Origin: an uncultured Spartobacteria bacterium
GTDB lineage: Bacteria > Verrucomicrobiota > Verrucomicrobiia > Chthoniobacterales > Chthoniobacteraceae
Reading direction: 5' to 3'
Assembly (NCBI GenBank): GCA_903882875.1
Contig: CAIRYQ010000124.1
Location: 1-64,000 of the forward strand
DNA: 64,000 nt
A program made the translations under genes and the position numbers. Shown one piece after another: positions 9,361 to 16,233 of the stretch. The notes under the pieces were generated by a model that did no database searches, was not told where the DNA came from, and was given only the letters and a program-made list of their open reading frames with translations. Within the stretch, counting starts at the first letter, position 1. Every line of letters begins with the position of its first letter.

Positions 9361-10598
9361 TGAAGGAGCTGAACAAGAACCCGATGCGCCACTTCATCAA
9401 GACCTCACACATGGCATCAGCCGTCCTGCTTGTCCTCACCGGACTGACCTCCGCTGCCGACTGGCCGCAATGGCGCGGCCCTGATCGCAGCGGTCTGGGA
9501 CCGAAGAGCCCCGCGCTCTCCAATTCACTCGCAGGACTCACGCCGTTATGGTTATCCGAGCACATTCCCAGCGGCGACAACGGCGGGCGCGGTAGTCTCG
9601 TGGTCTATCATGGAAAGGTCTATGGATTCACCAGCGGAGCGACGAAATCACCCGCGACCGATGAGGTTTTCTGCCTCGACGCCGACAGCGGCAAGACCCT
9701 GTGGAAATCCAGTCTCAAGGACTCCCGTGGACGCGAAGCGTCGTCAACGCCGTGCATCGCGAATGGCAAGCTCTACATCATGGGATCCGGCAACAAGGCG
9801 TTCTGCATCAATGCCGATGACGGTGCGCCCATCTGGGAATCGCAACTCGACCGTTCCCGTAAAGAATCCGTCTCCTCATCGTTTGCCGTGGTTGGCAAGG
9901 TGGCGATCGTTCAGGCCGATATGTTGTTCGGCCTGGATGCCGACACCGGAAAGCCGCTCTGGACTCAGCCTCTGATCAAAGGGGAACAAGCATCGCCCGT
10001 GACGTGGTCGTCGAAAGGTCGGGACTATGTGTTCTGCAACAGCCCACGCGAAACCCACTGCGTAGACGCAGCCGACGGGCGCGTGCTGTGGTCGGTGCCA
10101 GGCGGCGGCCAGTCCACACCCGTCGTTGCGCAGGAGTATGGCGGTGATTACCTCGTGAATTTGTCGGAGAGTCGCAAGCCTGGCCTCTTCGCCTACCGCC
10201 TCACGGACAAGGAGCCGCAACTTCTGTGGACGCAGCCCGAGTATGACCGAGGTGGCAGTCCCGTGGTCTTCGACGGCCACGTCTATGCCGCTGCCGGAGG
10301 CGGGGGCCACGGCCACAGCGCCCATCTGGTCAGTGTCCATCTGGACACCGGCAAGGTGGCCTGGAAAGAAGTGGTGGACTTCGCCGAAGTGTCATCGCCC
10401 ATCATCGCTGATGGCAAACTGTTCGTCGTCTGCGGCACCTACCTCTCGTTGCTGCAGGCCACCCCAGAGAAATACAGCCTGCTCAGCAAGGACGACTACC
10501 GAATCACCCTGTGTACCTCGCCCGCACTCGTCGGTGGCCGACTCTATCTGCGGCAGGGCAACGCCGTCGCGTGCTACGATCTGCGGTCCGCTCCGTAG
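9360..10598 (+). CDS. PQQ-like beta-propeller protein, exported (BamB-like fold)
   Basis: A 412-residue protein whose ATG overlaps the last base of the preceding stop (TAATG), suggesting translational coupling. A second ATG at 9384, 14-15 bases after gaaggag, is an alternative start; either way an N-terminal hydrophobic signal ends near A-D-W-P-Q-W-R-G-P. That W-P-Q-W-R-G-P opening is typical of PVC PQQ-repeat propellers. Repeating blades show the 'D-A-D-x-G-K-x-x-W' pattern: D-A-D-S-G-K-T-L-W, D-A-D-T-G-K-P-L-W, D-T-G-K-V-A-W. No metal-cofactor dehydrogenase residues were identified, so a binding or scaffolding role in the periplasm is more likely than catalysis. Coupling to the synthase fusion suggests it serves the same glycan pathway, for example as an assembly factor; this is inference. 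Confidence 0.8.
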   Translation: MKELNKNPMRHFIKTSHMASAVLLVLTGLTSAADWPQWRGPDRSGLGPKSPALSNSLAGLTPLWLSEHIPSGDNGGRGSLVVYHGKVYGFTSGATKSPATDEVFCLDADSGKTLWKSSLKDSRGREASSTPCIANGKLYIMGSGNKAFCINADDGAPIWESQLDRSRKESVSSSFAVVGKVAIVQADMLFGLDADTGKPLWTQPLIKGEQASPVTWSSKGRDYVFCNSPRETHCVDAADGRVLWSVPGGGQSTPVVAQEYGGDYLVNLSESRKPGLFAYRLTDKEPQLLWTQPEYDRGGSPVVFDGHVYAAAGGGGHGHSAHLVSVHLDTGKVAWKEVVDFAEVSSPIIADGKLFVVCGTYLSLLQATPEKYSLLSKDDYRITLCTSPALVGGRLYLRQGNAVACYDLRSAP

Positions 10599-11080
10599 GA
10601 CTCACGCCATCTCCAGTCCCTTCATCGCTCCTTTGCCGTCGGAGAACGCGCTCTCTTGGATGCCGAGCCGTTAGAGCGTGCAGTAACGGACTTGCCTGTG
10701 CCTCACGAAATTGAATGACCCGAAGAGCCTGTCGCTGTTGCAATGAATTCCCATCGCCACCACACGCGCCGTCCACCTTGCGTACGGGGCACGGATGGTG
10801 GCGGCGGTTACCAAATCGTTACCGAATTTGAAAAAGAGCATGCCCCCAAAAAGAGTGCATGCGCGGAACCCTTGTATCCATCAGGATCCCAAGGCGATTG
10901 AGCGCAAAAAACCGTGCGTTGTGATGAAGCGCAAGGATGTGATTTTCCATCACTGGCACGCGCACCGTGAACCGCAGCTCCGCGGTGAAGTTGGAGATGT
11001 AGAGTTGGAGAGGTGGCGCCTTATGGCTAAGGGCCGGGCACGCGCAAGCGCACCCGGCCCGCAAGCCGCGCATGGGGTGG
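10599..11080. other. Intergenic region, no supported gene
   Basis: About 480 bases between the propeller gene and the small ORF downstream of the recombinase. Possible frames are short or have composition unlike real proteins. The only structure seen is a GC-rich palindrome at 11031-11060. The 3' tail of the small membrane ORF could extend through here in its original frame to 10819, but that sequence does not look like protein. Confidence 0.5.
11031..11060. repeat. GC-rich inverted repeat / hairpin
   Basis: GGGCCGGG and CCCGGCCC arms (8 bp, perfect) enclose a 14-base centre that itself contains gcgc-aa-gcgc. It lies 20 bases after the TAA of the minus-strand small ORF (11081), so it may end that transcript. 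There is no T-run, so intrinsic termination is not supported; it could also be a palindromic repeat. Confidence 0.4.
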
Positions 11081-11490
11081 TTACTTTCTGCGCAGGAACG
11101 CCCGCCCGAGGGCGGGCAGCGGCGCGAAGCCGAGGAGCGCGCCGATAAGTGGGAGGCTATGGCCGCGAGATTTGCGGCCACTGCAGCGTCCGCTGCGCTG
11201 GCTGCTGCCGTGCCTTCGAGGAGCAAAAGAACAGCCGGCCCGACGATGAGCGTTGGCAGCCCAATGAGCAACGCGAGCTTGAGGATCGGGCGCAGCACAC
11301 CACGCAGGGTGCCGCCGGGCGAGGTCCAGCGTTCGGCACGCGCCAGGGTGTGCCGAACGACTTCCGCCAACCGCTCGCCTGCCGGGCACGCGCACCAATC
11401 GCGAAGCCAAGCAAGAGCCTGCGGCATGAATTTTCTCGGTATGGGATGAAAATTCCATTCTTCGTCCCGGATGGGAAGGCTCTCAGTCAT
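11081..11490 (-). pseudogene. Small membrane protein ORF, apparently frameshifted
   Basis: Starts at ATG 11490, 7 bases after the recombinase stop codon (11498-11500), with ggtga as a possible ribosome site inside the recombinase end, so it forms a two-gene unit with the recombinase. The first frame reads M-T-E-S-L-P-I-R-D-E-E-W and on to a hydrophobic stretch (L-K-L-A-L-L-I-G-L-P-T-L-I-V-G-P-A-V-L-L-L-L). After N-L-A-A-I-A the frame loses sense, while a -1 shift near 11155 gives H-S-L-P-L-I-G-A-L-L-G-F-A-P-L-P-A-L-G-R-A-F-L-R-R-K and stops at 11081. The joined product would be about 136 residues with two membrane segments. A 1-base deletion, a sequencing error or, less likely, programmed frameshifting would explain it. 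Function unknown. Confidence 0.45.
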
Positions 11491-11497
11491 AAGATTC

Positions 11498-12631
11498 TCA
11501 CCCGAAGTAAACCTTCCCCGCCTGCCGTCGGGTGTGCTCATCCGACAAATGGCCATACACTTTCCCAATCAGCAATCCGCCGTCGCGGTGACCGACCCAT
11601 TTTGCGATGGTCATGAAGTCCACGCCCGATATCACGGCTTGCGAGATGAAAAAGTGCCGGCAGTCGTGAAATCCGAAATCCGGCAGCCCCGCGGCGGTCC
11701 GGGCAAGGATGCGGGACTCCCGAAAGGATTTTGCGGCAAGATCCTTGTCCCCACGCTGAGGGGAGGGGAATAGCCACTGTGAGTCTGGAGCCCTCCTCGT
11801 TTCCATCTCGTGAAGATGGGCTTCGAGCACCGGCGACATGTCCACCCAGCGGAATGAGTCATTCTTCGGGTTGCCGTCCCACCCGATGCACACCTGTTTT
11901 CGCTCAAAATTCACATCTTCCCATCGCACCTTGAGAGCCTCGACCTCCCGCGCACCTGTGAAGGCGAGGAAGCGGATGTAGTCGGCGAACTGCACGCCGT
12001 TTTTCGTGGCCTCCAGCGCTTTGGTGCAGACGCGCTCGATCTCCGGCAGAGTGTAGAGCCGCCGCTGTTTCGACACGGCCTTGAACCGCTTGACCTCCGA
12101 GGTCGGCAGCACCTTGAGATAGGTGTCCGTTTTTGCCGCCCTGAGGAGATTGTTCAAGGCCACCAGCGCACCGTTGCAGGTGCGCGGCTGGAGCGTCTTC
12201 CTCATCTGGCCGAACACACTCAGGACATGACTCGGGCGAATTTTGTCGAGGCGGAGGTGGCCAAGTCCTCTCCGCCAGTGCTGAAGATGCCCGCGTTCGG
12301 TGATGATGGTGTCCGGCTTTTTGCCGGAGGCGAGGAGGAGGGGAAGGTAGCTCTTCGTGTAATACGTCTCCAGGGTGGGGGACTCGCCGACGTGACGGAG
12401 GGTTTGATCTTCGCGCTCGACGAGAACACGCCTGAGTTCCTCCTGCGCCTGCGCGGTGGTTTCCACCGCGAGCGGAACCCATGCCTTCTTTTTCCTGCCC
12501 TGCTCGTCCTCGACGCTGATGCGGGCGAAGAACAAGCCGTTGCGCCGGTAGAGGTGGCGAACGGGCCGCTTGCGGACGTCCAGCACCTTGGTGTAGGAGT
12601 GCCTCCGTTGAGATGAAGTCTTCCGAATCAT
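11498..12631 (-). CDS. Tyrosine recombinase / phage-type integrase
   Basis: A 377-residue site-specific recombinase, starting at ATG 12631; an extension to a TTG at 12682 is possible but adds atypical residues. An N-terminal SAM-like core-binding region (about 75-175) is followed by the catalytic domain. Conserved residues are visible: Arg in F-T-G-A-R-E-V-E-A-L, the H-x-x-R box as H-D-C-R-H, the His in W-V-G-H-R, and the nucleophile Tyr in G-K-V-Y-G-H-L. All key residues are present, so the enzyme looks active. It lies about 100 bases from the 5' side of a tRNA-Leu gene, a common integration target, and is transcribed away from it. This supports a mobile or integrated element to the left, although recombinases more often sit beside the 3' end of the target tRNA. 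No flanking att repeats were located. Confidence 0.9.
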   Translation of the reverse strand: MIRKTSSQRRHSYTKVLDVRKRPVRHLYRRNGLFFARISVEDEQGRKKKAWVPLAVETTAQAQEELRRVLVEREDQTLRHVGESPTLETYYTKSYLPLLLASGKKPDTIITERGHLQHWRRGLGHLRLDKIRPSHVLSVFGQMRKTLQPRTCNGALVALNNLLRAAKTDTYLKVLPTSEVKRFKAVSKQRRLYTLPEIERVCTKALEATKNGVQFADYIRFLAFTGAREVEALKVRWEDVNFERKQVCIGWDGNPKNDSFRWVDMSPVLEAHLHEMETRRAPDSQWLFPSPQRGDKDLAAKSFRESRILARTAAGLPDFGFHDCRHFFISQAVISGVDFMTIAKWVGHRDGGLLIGKVYGHLSDEHTRRQAGKVYFG

Positions 12632-12737
12632 TGCAGAGCGTTTCAGAGCGGCACAGTGTAGCAAAAAGTGTAGCACTGTCAAACGGCTGCTTCAGCGGAA
12701 TTATAAAAAGCTCTTCATCAGAGCAGTTTGAGAAAAT

Positions 12738-12819
12738 GCCGAGGTGGCGAAATTGGCAGACGCGCCAGACTTAGGATCTGGTTCCGCAAGGAGTAGGGGT
12801 TCGAGTCCCCTCCTCGGCA
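12738..12819 (+). tRNA. tRNA-Leu (anticodon UAG)
   Basis: An 82-base cloverleaf. The acceptor stem GCCGAGG pairs with CCTCGGC, followed by discriminator A. The anticodon arm GCCAGA-CTTAGGA-TCTGG(T) gives anticodon TAG (Leu, CUA). A short variable arm is followed by the T arm with GTTCGAGTC. No CCA is encoded (next bases c-t-t). It is the only tRNA in the window and lies beside a recombinase gene. Confidence 0.95.
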
Positions 12820-12845
12820 CTTCTTCAATCACAACGATTGAGAAG
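12820..12845 (+). terminator. Hairpin just after tRNA-Leu
   Basis: CTTC-t-TCAATC pairs with GATTGA-GAAG around an ACAAC loop (about 10 bp with one bulged T), starting right after the discriminator base. Only a weak T-rich tail (tttgtg) follows, so it may be a weak terminator or a processing signal for the tRNA transcript. Confidence 0.4.
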
Positions 12846-12929
12846 TTTGTGAAGTGGTAGGCGCGTCGTGCCGGTAGAGCGATTCGCTCCGCTTGGGGCG
12901 AGGTGCTGGAGCACGGCTGAGCCCGAGGC

Positions 12930-12953
12930 AGGCAGTTTTATTTCTGCCTTTTT
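12930..12953 (+). terminator. Candidate intrinsic terminator
   Basis: AGGCAG pairs with CTGCCT around TTTTATTT, and TTTTT follows. It lies 110 bases after the tRNA and 86 bases before the lipoprotein start. The stretch before it (about 12870-12925) holds two small hairpins (gagcg-att-cgctc and gtgct-gg-agcac), so the terminator could close a short untranslated RNA or the tRNA transcript. Confidence 0.45.
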
Positions 12954-13038
12954 CCGATGGTTGTGGAGATTCATGTAAAGAGGTCTGTCTTGCAAATTTG
13001 CTGTTGGCGAAAGTGTGCGGGCACCTCTATGTGCGGGC

Positions 13039-13560
13039 ATGTTTCTCCGAGCCTCCATATTGTTTTTGTCAGTCGTGCTTCTTTCAGGCTGTCCGATGCC
13101 TGGGAAAAAGCCAAAGCCTGCGGAGGGAAAAAAGGAAAAGATGAAGGATCAGAATGGCGACACGTCGTTTCAGGCGTTCCTCGGGCGGTTGAGGAAGGCG
13201 GTGGAAATGAAGGACAAAGTCACGCTTGCTTCGATGATGGCGCCGGACTTTGGCTACCGCTGGGACAACGGGCCGGCCGGTGAGACGCCGTTTGCCTACT
13301 GGGATCGCAACAAGCTCTGGGGCACGCTCGCGGCGCTGATGCGCGAGCACTGGACGCCGCACGAGGGCTTCATGGTCGCGCCGCCGCAGTTTGCGCAGAG
13401 CGAGAGCTATCCCGGCTATCGAGCTGGACTTACGATGGTGAACGGAAGCTGGCGCTTCGCGTATTTTGTCGGCGCACCGGGGCCGGGCGAACCATCGGTA
13501 TCGGTGCCGTCGTCGCCATCCGCGGCCGAGGAACAGCCGCTGCCACCGCTGCCGCAGTGA
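13039..13560 (+). CDS. Small lipoprotein, NTF2/DUF4440-like
   Basis: From ATG 13039 the product is 173 residues; a GTG at 13015 is possible but gives a poorer signal peptide. The start M-F-L-R-A-S-I-L-F-L-S-V-V-L-L-S-G-C has a clear lipobox (L-L-S-G-C), so it should be lipidated and exported. The mature part, after a lysine-rich linker, has a pattern (F-L-G-R-L-R-K-A-V-E-M-K-D...M-M-A-P-D-F-G-Y, later N-G-S-W-R-F) like SnoaL/NTF2-type small folds, followed by a Pro/Ser-rich tail. Its stop overlaps the start of the FabZ-like gene by 4 bases (GTGA), so the two are co-translated. Function unknown. Confidence 0.7.
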   Translation: MFLRASILFLSVVLLSGCPMPGKKPKPAEGKKEKMKDQNGDTSFQAFLGRLRKAVEMKDKVTLASMMAPDFGYRWDNGPAGETPFAYWDRNKLWGTLAALMREHWTPHEGFMVAPPQFAQSESYPGYRAGLTMVNGSWRFAYFVGAPGPGEPSVSVPSSPSAAEEQPLPPLPQ

Positions 13561-13967
13561 GCGGGGAAGATCCGATTGCGCTCGGGCTGCCGCACCGGGA
13601 GCCGTTTGTCTTTGTGGATGCGCTCGTGGCGCGCACTGCGGGCGAGTCGGCGGAGTGCGTGAAAATTTTCCCCGCTGCGACGCCATTTTTCGCAGGACAT
13701 TTCCCCGGTTCGCCGATTGTGCCGGGCGTGATTCTCGCCGAGGCGCTCGCGCAGACGGCTGGCCTCGCGGTGGGACAGCCGGGGCGCAGCTTCCGGCTCT
13801 CCTCGATCAAGGCGATGAAATTTCCGGCAGCCGCGCTGCCGGACGAGGAGATCCATTTTTTCGCGAAGCGCGTGGCGACAGTCGGCGGGCTGTGGCAGTT
13901 CGAGGTGCGCGCCGTCAGCGGGGAAAGGCTGGTAGCTGAAGGCGCTGTGGTTCTAAGCGAGGCGTAG
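13557..13967 (+). CDS. FabZ-like hotdog dehydratase
   Basis: A 136-residue protein starting at GTG 13557 within the end of the lipoprotein gene. It has the (3R)-hydroxyacyl-ACP dehydratase signature: L-P-H-R-E-P-F near the N-terminus, G-H-F-P-G-S-P-I-V-P-G-V with the catalytic His48, and the acidic partner Glu62 in A-E-A-L-A-Q-T-A-G. Length matches short FabZ proteins (about 140-150). FabZ removes water from beta-hydroxyacyl-ACP in type II fatty acid synthesis. The usual lipid A neighbours (lpxD, lpxA) are not here, so this may be a paralogue for a specialised lipid, perhaps linked to the glycosylation genes next door. Its 3' end overlaps the convergent membrane-protein gene by 53 bases. Confidence 0.8.
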   Translation: MSGEDPIALGLPHREPFVFVDALVARTAGESAECVKIFPAATPFFAGHFPGSPIVPGVILAEALAQTAGLAVGQPGRSFRLSSIKAMKFPAAALPDEEIHFFAKRVATVGGLWQFEVRAVSGERLVAEGAVVLSEA

Positions 13968-16221
13968 ATTTTTCCCCTTCCTCACCGACCGGGAGCGGCG
14001 GCGTGTGCAGATCGAAAATTTCGCCCCATTCGCCGGACGCGACCACGGTCGCTCCCATGCGCCACGATTCGTAGGACTCGGGCCAGACTTTCCGTTCGCC
14101 GGGTCCGAAAAAAAGGTAGCGTACGTGCAGACGCGCGGCGCGGATGCGCCAGTCGGGGAAGCCGCGCATGAGGCCGTCGAGTTCGTCGTCCACGGGGCCG
14201 TACACGATGCCATGGCTGGCGAGGTGGCCGTTGTAGCCCATCACGAGTTTGCGTCCGCAGAGGAGCAGAGGGTGGTTGTAGGTCGGCTCCGCGGCGAAGG
14301 CTTCGGTGATCGGGATGTCACGCACGGCGAGTTCGACGGCGTCGAGTGTCGAGAGGCGTGCAAAACCGTGCCCGTGATGTTCGCTGCCGATCCCGCCGAG
14401 CAGCGAGCAGAAGCCGGAGAAAAACAGCAGCACGCAAGCAAGCGCACGCCACGGTGCGGGCCAGTGCGCGAGGATCGTTTCCCAAAGTGCGGGGAGCGCG
14501 ATGAGCAGGGACCACAGCATGAGCTTCGTGTTGTCCCAGTCCCATTGCGCGAAACGCACGTTGCAGCAGACGAAGAAGAAAAACAGCGCGGGCACACCCA
14601 TGAGCGTTGGCCAGCCGGTGTCAATTTGGCGTGCGCGCCAGAGGAAAAATCCGAATGCGATGGTCGCGAGCACGAGCGGCACGGCGTTCGCCCGGAGCAG
14701 GGGAATGTGCGGGTTCCACGAGTGCAGGAGTGTGAACAACGAGTCGAACATGAGCGTCGCTGCGAGCGCGAAGAACACGCGGTGCAGCAGGAGGCTGCGA
14801 GGCTCCCAGCGTCGCAGGCTGAAGCCTGCAATCAGCAGAGCGATCGCCATGACAGGCACTGCTGCGGCGCGCGTGCCGAGTTCGCCGGTGCCGCCGGTGA
14901 GCAGTGCGCCGAGCGACTTGTGCTGGTAGCCATCCCACAAGCCGAGCAGCGGCGTGACGAGGATCGCCCCGATGAAGATGCCCCATGCCGCAAGATGCGA
15001 CGGGCTGCGCGGGAGCACGGGACGCAGCAGCGCGACGAGCAGCGGCACGAGCAGCAGCGGGAGGATGCCGAAATTTCCAAACCAGAAGATCAGAAACTTT
15101 CCGAGGGGTGCTAAAAAATTAACATTGGGTGCTGTGGTGGCGAACTGGTTCCAGATTTCGCTCGTCCTGTCGTCGTTCACCATCCATCCGGGCTGCCAGC
15201 CGAGGGCGTCCATGCTTGGGCGGTGCGGCGGATTTTCAAACTGGCCCATGTCCTCCCACATCGGCTCGGCGTTTGTCTTGAACATGCCGACGGTGAGATA
15301 GGACAGGATGGTGGCGGGGATGAGTGCCGCGCCGATGAGCCGGACGATCTGCTTTCTCGCCGCGGTGCGCGCGATCAGCAGCACGCAGAGGAAAAACGAG
15401 AGCGCAAGGAATGTGTGGATGTGAAATGTCGGCATCGCCGCGTAGAGCAGCAGCTCGCCGTGGAAGGGCATTTTCCATCCCTCGCCGTCGCGGAAAAAAC
15501 GCGTGCGCCAGGACGTGAGCAGCAGCAGGCCCGCGGGCAGTGCGAACAGGAATCCGCGCTGTGTGACGAGAATCGAGAGCGCGATATTTTTCCACGCCCA
15601 CTGCGCCTGCCAGTCGTGGAAGAGCGATGCGTCCGGCGCGGACGCGAACCACGCGAGGACGGCGAGGCCGCCGTTGCACAGCAGGCCGATCACGGTGAAT
15701 GCGCCGCCCCAGCGCAGCAGCGCGAGCGAGGTGCCGAGCGCGCCGAGCAGCCCGGTCCACAGCAGGCCGCGCACGGTGTCCATGCCGATGAGCGTGAGCA
15801 GCGCATTGAAGAAATCCATGCCGATGGAGTACGTGAGCTTGCCCTCGGAAAAAATCGGGCTGTCCGGCCAGAAGGGTGCGCCATTCGCGAGGTAGCGGAT
15901 GAAGGTGAGGTGCAGCGGCAGGTCGCCGAGGTTGTTCGGCGAGAGCACGCAGATGTCGTCGCCGTTGCGGAAGACGAGCCAGAGGAATGCACGGAGGCTG
16001 AAAATCGCGAAGAGCACAAGCGACGCCGTGGCCCAGAAACCGGGGAGGGGGAGACGCGGTCCGCGGCGTCCGCGCCACCATCCGAAGATACCGACTGCCA
16101 GTCCGCCGCAGAGCGCGAGCAGTGCTGCGAGCGGAGTGAGCGCGCCTTTTTGAAAGCCGAGCGCAATCCCGATGAGCACGGAACTGGCGACGGTGTAGAG
16201 TGCGGCGGCGAGGAAGTTCAT
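13915..16221 (-). CDS. Large polytopic membrane protein, GT-C glycosyltransferase-like
   Basis: A 768-residue protein with roughly 14-16 hydrophobic segments and a C-terminal soluble tail (last about 110 residues). I do not recognise a named family, but the layout fits GT-C type enzymes: a first long loop with acidic residues (N-G-D-D, N-N-L-G-D-L-P-L-H) and the motif G-K-L-T-Y-S-I-G-M-D-F-F. GT-C enzymes use lipid-linked sugars on the outer face of the membrane. It starts 12 bases after the stop of the TIGR03663-like gene on the same strand, so the two likely form an operon. The frame is uninterrupted; the ATG at 16221 begins directly with a membrane segment. The function call is inference from topology and neighbours. 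Confidence 0.6.
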   Translation of the reverse strand: MNFLAAALYTVASSVLIGIALGFQKGALTPLAALLALCGGLAVGIFGWWRGRRGPRLPLPGFWATASLVLFAIFSLRAFLWLVFRNGDDICVLSPNNLGDLPLHLTFIRYLANGAPFWPDSPIFSEGKLTYSIGMDFFNALLTLIGMDTVRGLLWTGLLGALGTSLALLRWGGAFTVIGLLCNGGLAVLAWFASAPDASLFHDWQAQWAWKNIALSILVTQRGFLFALPAGLLLLTSWRTRFFRDGEGWKMPFHGELLLYAAMPTFHIHTFLALSFFLCVLLIARTAARKQIVRLIGAALIPATILSYLTVGMFKTNAEPMWEDMGQFENPPHRPSMDALGWQPGWMVNDDRTSEIWNQFATTAPNVNFLAPLGKFLIFWFGNFGILPLLLVPLLVALLRPVLPRSPSHLAAWGIFIGAILVTPLLGLWDGYQHKSLGALLTGGTGELGTRAAAVPVMAIALLIAGFSLRRWEPRSLLLHRVFFALAATLMFDSLFTLLHSWNPHIPLLRANAVPLVLATIAFGFFLWRARQIDTGWPTLMGVPALFFFFVCCNVRFAQWDWDNTKLMLWSLLIALPALWETILAHWPAPWRALACVLLFFSGFCSLLGGIGSEHHGHGFARLSTLDAVELAVRDIPITEAFAAEPTYNHPLLLCGRKLVMGYNGHLASHGIVYGPVDDELDGLMRGFPDWRIRAARLHVRYLFFGPGERKVWPESYESWRMGATVVASGEWGEIFDLHTPPLPVGEEGEKSTPRLEPQRLQLPAFPR

Positions 16222-16233
16222 TGGCTCATTGGC

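Noticed and set aside
10819-11080. Continuation of the small membrane ORF in its original frame
   Set aside because: After the hydrophobic part the residues turn Ser/Cys/Arg-rich and then unstructured, while the -1 frame gives a sensible end at 11081.
11107-11124. Perfect hairpin gcccgccc-ga-gggcgggc as a terminator
   Set aside because: It lies inside the end of the small membrane ORF, has a 2-base loop and no T-run, and is more likely coding sequence or a chance GC palindrome.
12676-12707. Promoter-like CTGTCA ... TATAAA upstream of tRNA-Leu
   Set aside because: The spacing is 20 bases, too long for a normal sigma70-type promoter, and the -35 match is poor.
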